Assembly: GCA_031282905.1 (NCBI GenBank)
Contig: JAITCV010000172.1
Coordinates: 1 to 6,309 of the forward strand
Reading direction: 5' to 3'
DNA from: Azoarcus sp.
Lineage (GTDB): Bacteria > Pseudomonadota > Gammaproteobacteria > Burkholderiales > Rhodocyclaceae
Length of the DNA: 6,309 nucleotides
In this document: positions 3,968 through 6,309 of the stretch, piece after piece
Numbering within the stretch: position 1 is the stretch's first letter
Layout: the number at the start of each line of letters is the position of its first letter
Translations under genes and position numbers: made by a program
Notes under the pieces: generated by a model
Database searches by the model: none
What the model was told of the DNA's origin: nothing
The model's input: the letters and a program-made list of their open reading frames with translations, nothing else

Positions 3968-5203
3968 ATGGCAGTTAATCTGACGACGCCGGACCCGGCG
4001 GACTTGTTGCCCATCGCCGGGCTGCGGCTGGGCGTGGCGGAAGCGGGTCTCCGCAAGATCGGGCGGCGCGACCTGACGGTCATCGAACTGACGCCCGGCA
4101 GCCGGGCGGCGGGCGTTTTCACGCAAAACCGCTTTTGCGCCGCGCCGGTCACCGTCTGCCGCGAACATCTGGCGGCGGGGAACATCCGCGCCTTGGTCAT
4201 CAATACCGGCATCGCCAACGCGGGCACGGGCGAGCAGGGTTTGCGCGACGCCCACGCCACCTGCCGGGCGCTGGCGGAAGAACTCGCCATCGACCCCCAT
4301 CAGGTCTTGCCGTTTTCCACCGGCGTCATCCTGGAACCCCTGCCCATGGAACGCCTGCTCGCCGGTCTGCCGCGCGCGGCGGCGGATTTGCGGCCCGACG
4401 GCTGGTTCGACGCCGCGCACGCGATCATGACCACCGACACCATCGCCAAGGCGGCCTCGATGCGGGTCGACATCGGCGGCCAGACCGTCACCGTCACCGG
4501 CATCGCCAAGGGCGCGGGCATGATCCATCCCAACATGGCGACCATGCTCGGCTTCATCGCCTGCGACGCGGCGGTGAGCCAGCCTTTGCTCGAAGAGATC
4601 GTCCGCGAAGCGGCGGCTGCCTCGTTCAACAGCATCACCGTCGATGGTGATACCTCGACCAACGATTCCTTCATCCTCATCGCCACCGGGCAGGCGGGCA
4701 AGGCCGAAATCACCGCCAAGGATGCTGGCTACCGCGCCCTTGCCGAGGCCATCGGCGGGATCGCCGTCCGCCTGGCGCAAGCCATCGTCCGCGACGGCGA
4801 AGGCGCAAGCAAGTTCATGAGCATCACGGTCGAAGGCGGCGCCAGCCGCGAAGAATGCCGCCAGGCCGCTTACGCCGTGGCGCATTCGCCCTTGGTCAAG
4901 ACCGCGTTTTTCGCCTCCGACCCCAATCTGGGCCGCATCCTCGCCGCCATCGGCTACGCGGGCATTGTGGATCTCGACGTCGGCCGCCTGCGCGTCTGGC
5001 TCGGCAATCCGGATGAAGAAACGCTCGTCGCCGAACACGGCGGGCGGGCGGCCAGCTACGCCGAGGAAACCGGCGCGCGGATCATGCGGCACGCCGAACT
5101 CTCCGTACGCGTGGATCTTGCGCGCGGGCAAGCCAAGGCAACGGTGTGGACCTGCGATTTTTCCTACGACTACGTCAAGATCAACGCCGATTACCGTTCC
5201 TGA
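3968..5203 (+). CDS. argJ: Bifunctional glutamate N-acetyltransferase / amino-acid N-acetyltransferase ArgJ
   Basis: This is full-length ArgJ, 411 aa, the usual size. It transfers the acetyl group from N-acetylornithine to glutamate, releasing ornithine and regenerating N-acetylglutamate (the cyclic arginine pathway); bifunctional members also acetylate glutamate with acetyl-CoA. The precursor cleaves itself at KGAGMIHPNMATML between Ala191 and Thr192. Thr192 becomes the N-terminal nucleophile of the beta chain. The oxyanion pair Thr118-Gly119 lies in FSTGVILEPLP, DGEGASKF contains Glu278, and the chain ends INADYRS as is typical. In the normally conserved NxGNANAxTG block the first Asn is Ile (VINTGIANAGTG, residue 82). 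Whether the gene product is mono- or bifunctional cannot be read from sequence. It is followed after 24 nt by purB, probably in one transcript. Confidence 0.96.
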   Translation: MAVNLTTPDPADLLPIAGLRLGVAEAGLRKIGRRDLTVIELTPGSRAAGVFTQNRFCAAPVTVCREHLAAGNIRALVINTGIANAGTGEQGLRDAHATCRALAEELAIDPHQVLPFSTGVILEPLPMERLLAGLPRAAADLRPDGWFDAAHAIMTTDTIAKAASMRVDIGGQTVTVTGIAKGAGMIHPNMATMLGFIACDAAVSQPLLEEIVREAAAASFNSITVDGDTSTNDSFILIATGQAGKAEITAKDAGYRALAEAIGGIAVRLAQAIVRDGEGASKFMSITVEGGASREECRQAAYAVAHSPLVKTAFFASDPNLGRILAAIGYAGIVDLDVGRLRVWLGNPDEETLVAEHGGRAASYAEETGARIMRHAELSVRVDLARGQAKATVWTCDFSYDYVKINADYRS

Positions 5204-5214
5204 AAATCTTTACC

Positions 5215-5220
5215 GGAAAG
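5215..5220 (+). promoter_or_regulatory. Ribosome binding site of purB
   Basis: GGAAAG sits 7 nt before ATG 5228 in the 24-nt argJ-purB gap. It supports both the start codon and independent translation within a shared transcript. Confidence 0.6.
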
Positions 5221-5227
5221 CTCCGTC

Positions 5228-6309
5228 ATGTCCGTCTCATTCCCCCTTGTGTCCACGCTCACCGCTTTATCGCCGCTCGATGGCCGTTATCACGGCAAAC
5301 TTGCCGCGCTGCGCGCCCATTTCTCCGAACACGGCCTGATCCGCAACCGGGTCAAGGTGGAAGTGGAATGGCTGAAGGCGCTCGCCGCCGCGGCGACGCT
5401 CACCGAAATCAAGCCGTTTTCCACCGCGACCCTGGCCGAACTCGATGCCGTGATCGCCACCTTCACCGAAGCCGACAGCGCGGAGGTGAAAAAGATCGAA
5501 GCCGACACCAATCATGACGTCAAGGCGGTGGAGAACTGGCTCAGGCAACGCCTGAGTCATAACCAGGAAGTGGCGAGAGCCGCCGAATTCATCCACTTCG
5601 CCTGTACCTCCGAAGACATCAACAACACCTCGCACGCGCTGATGTTGACAGCGGGGCGTGACGAAGTGTTGCTGCCCGCGCTCGATGCGCTCATCCAGCG
5701 CCTGCGCGAACTCGCCCACCAGCACGCCGCCTTGCCCATGTTGTCGCGCACCCACGGCCAACCGGCGACGCCCACCACTCTGGGCAAGGAAATGGCCAAT
5801 ATCGCCGCCAGAGTGCTGCGCGCGCGCCAGGCCATCGTCGGCGTGGCGCTGACCGCCAAATTCAATGGCGCGGTGGGAAACTACAATGCCCACCTCGCCG
5901 CGTGGCCGACTTTTGATTGGGAAAGCTTCAACCGCCGTTTCATCGAATCCCTGGGGTTGGAATTCAATCCCTACACCATCCAGATCGAACCGCATGATGT
6001 CATGGCGGAACTGTTCGACGCCATTGCCCGCGCCAATACCGTGCTCATCGACGCCGCCCGCGACTTCTGGATGTATATCTCGTTCGGCTATTTCAGGCAA
6101 AAACTGAAAGAAAAGGAAGTCGGCTCCTCGACCATGCCGCACAAAGTAAACCCGATCGATTTCGAGAATGCCGAAGGCAATTTCGGCATGGCCAACGCGG
6201 TGCTCCGCCACTTTGCCGAAAAGCTGCCGCTATCGAGAATGCAGCGCGACCTCACCGATTCCACCGTGTTGCGCAACATGGGCGTGGGCTTTGGTCATAC
6301 CGTGCTCGC
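5228..6309 (+). CDS. purB: Adenylosuccinate lyase PurB (5' part; C-terminus outside window)
   Basis: The frame starts at ATG 5228 and stays open to the right edge, giving 360 complete codons of an expected 456 or so. PurB cleaves adenylosuccinate to AMP and fumarate, and SAICAR to AICAR and fumarate, in purine synthesis. It works as a cytoplasmic homotetramer of the fumarase/aspartase superfamily. Visible landmarks are LSPLDGRYHGKL at residues 14-25 (substrate phosphate region), FACTSEDINNTSHAL at 124-138, RTHGQPATP with catalytic His176, and the superfamily signature GSSTMPHKVNP at 299-309, containing the mobile catalytic-Ser loop. LSRMQRDLTDSTVLRN at 335-350 completes the active site. The overall form is the E. 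coli type, with the long N-terminal region. No defects are seen in the visible part. It shares an apparent operon with argJ, though the two pathways are not directly linked. Confidence 0.96.
   Translation, partial: MSVSFPLVSTLTALSPLDGRYHGKLAALRAHFSEHGLIRNRVKVEVEWLKALAAAATLTEIKPFSTATLAELDAVIATFTEADSAEVKKIEADTNHDVKAVENWLRQRLSHNQEVARAAEFIHFACTSEDINNTSHALMLTAGRDEVLLPALDALIQRLRELAHQHAALPMLSRTHGQPATPTTLGKEMANIAARVLRARQAIVGVALTAKFNGAVGNYNAHLAAWPTFDWESFNRRFIESLGLEFNPYTIQIEPHDVMAELFDAIARANTVLIDAARDFWMYISFGYFRQKLKEKEVGSSTMPHKVNPIDFENAEGNFGMANAVLRHFAEKLPLSRMQRDLTDSTVLRNMGVGFGHTVL

Noticed and set aside
3962..5131. 389-aa open frame on the minus strand opposite argJ
   Set aside because: Antisense shadow in GC-rich coding sequence; ArgJ on the plus strand is unmistakable along its full length.
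5267..6211. 314-aa open frame on the minus strand opposite purB
   Set aside because: Antisense shadow of PurB, whose motifs are clear on the plus strand.

Overview
The window looks like part of a proteobacterial chromosome. A betaproteobacterium is my best guess, from the moderately high GC, the E. coli-type PurB and the style of ArgJ; this is inference, because no taxonomic marker is present. Two metabolic genes on the right, argJ and the 5' part of purB, read left to right and are probably co-transcribed (24-nt gap). They encode the ornithine/N-acetylglutamate step of arginine synthesis and adenylosuccinate lyase of purine synthesis.

The left half is more unusual. The 3' two-thirds of an Old Yellow Enzyme (OYE) family flavin oxidoreductase gene runs in from the left edge. 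About 2.1 kb further right lies a small alpha/beta hydrolase gene on the opposite strand. Between them sits a 446-aa stand-alone WG-repeat protein gene with eleven complete units of about 35 residues. It is preceded by about 550 nt of apparently non-coding DNA with strong dyad symmetries. This block is bracketed by two diverged direct copies (629-787 and 2734-2906) of one junction: OYE 3' end, stop codon, 12-nt spacer, convergent hydrolase 3' end. The left copy carries the intact OYE end and only the last codons of a hydrolase. The right copy carries the intact hydrolase end and only a frameshifted OYE tail. Removing one repeat plus the block would restore a simple convergent OYE/hydrolase pair. 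The WG gene and its leader therefore look like cargo gained by homologous integration or by duplication and replacement; this is the main discovery in the window.

The 455-nt gap between the hydrolase and argJ, which are divergently transcribed, holds a possible decayed transposase C-terminus and the argJ leader. The leader has a GNRA-capped hairpin, a possible 11-codon upstream ORF and a clear Shine-Dalgarno sequence.

I see no tRNA, rRNA, CRISPR array or complete insertion sequence. Family assignments come from recognising motifs by eye; no database search was run.
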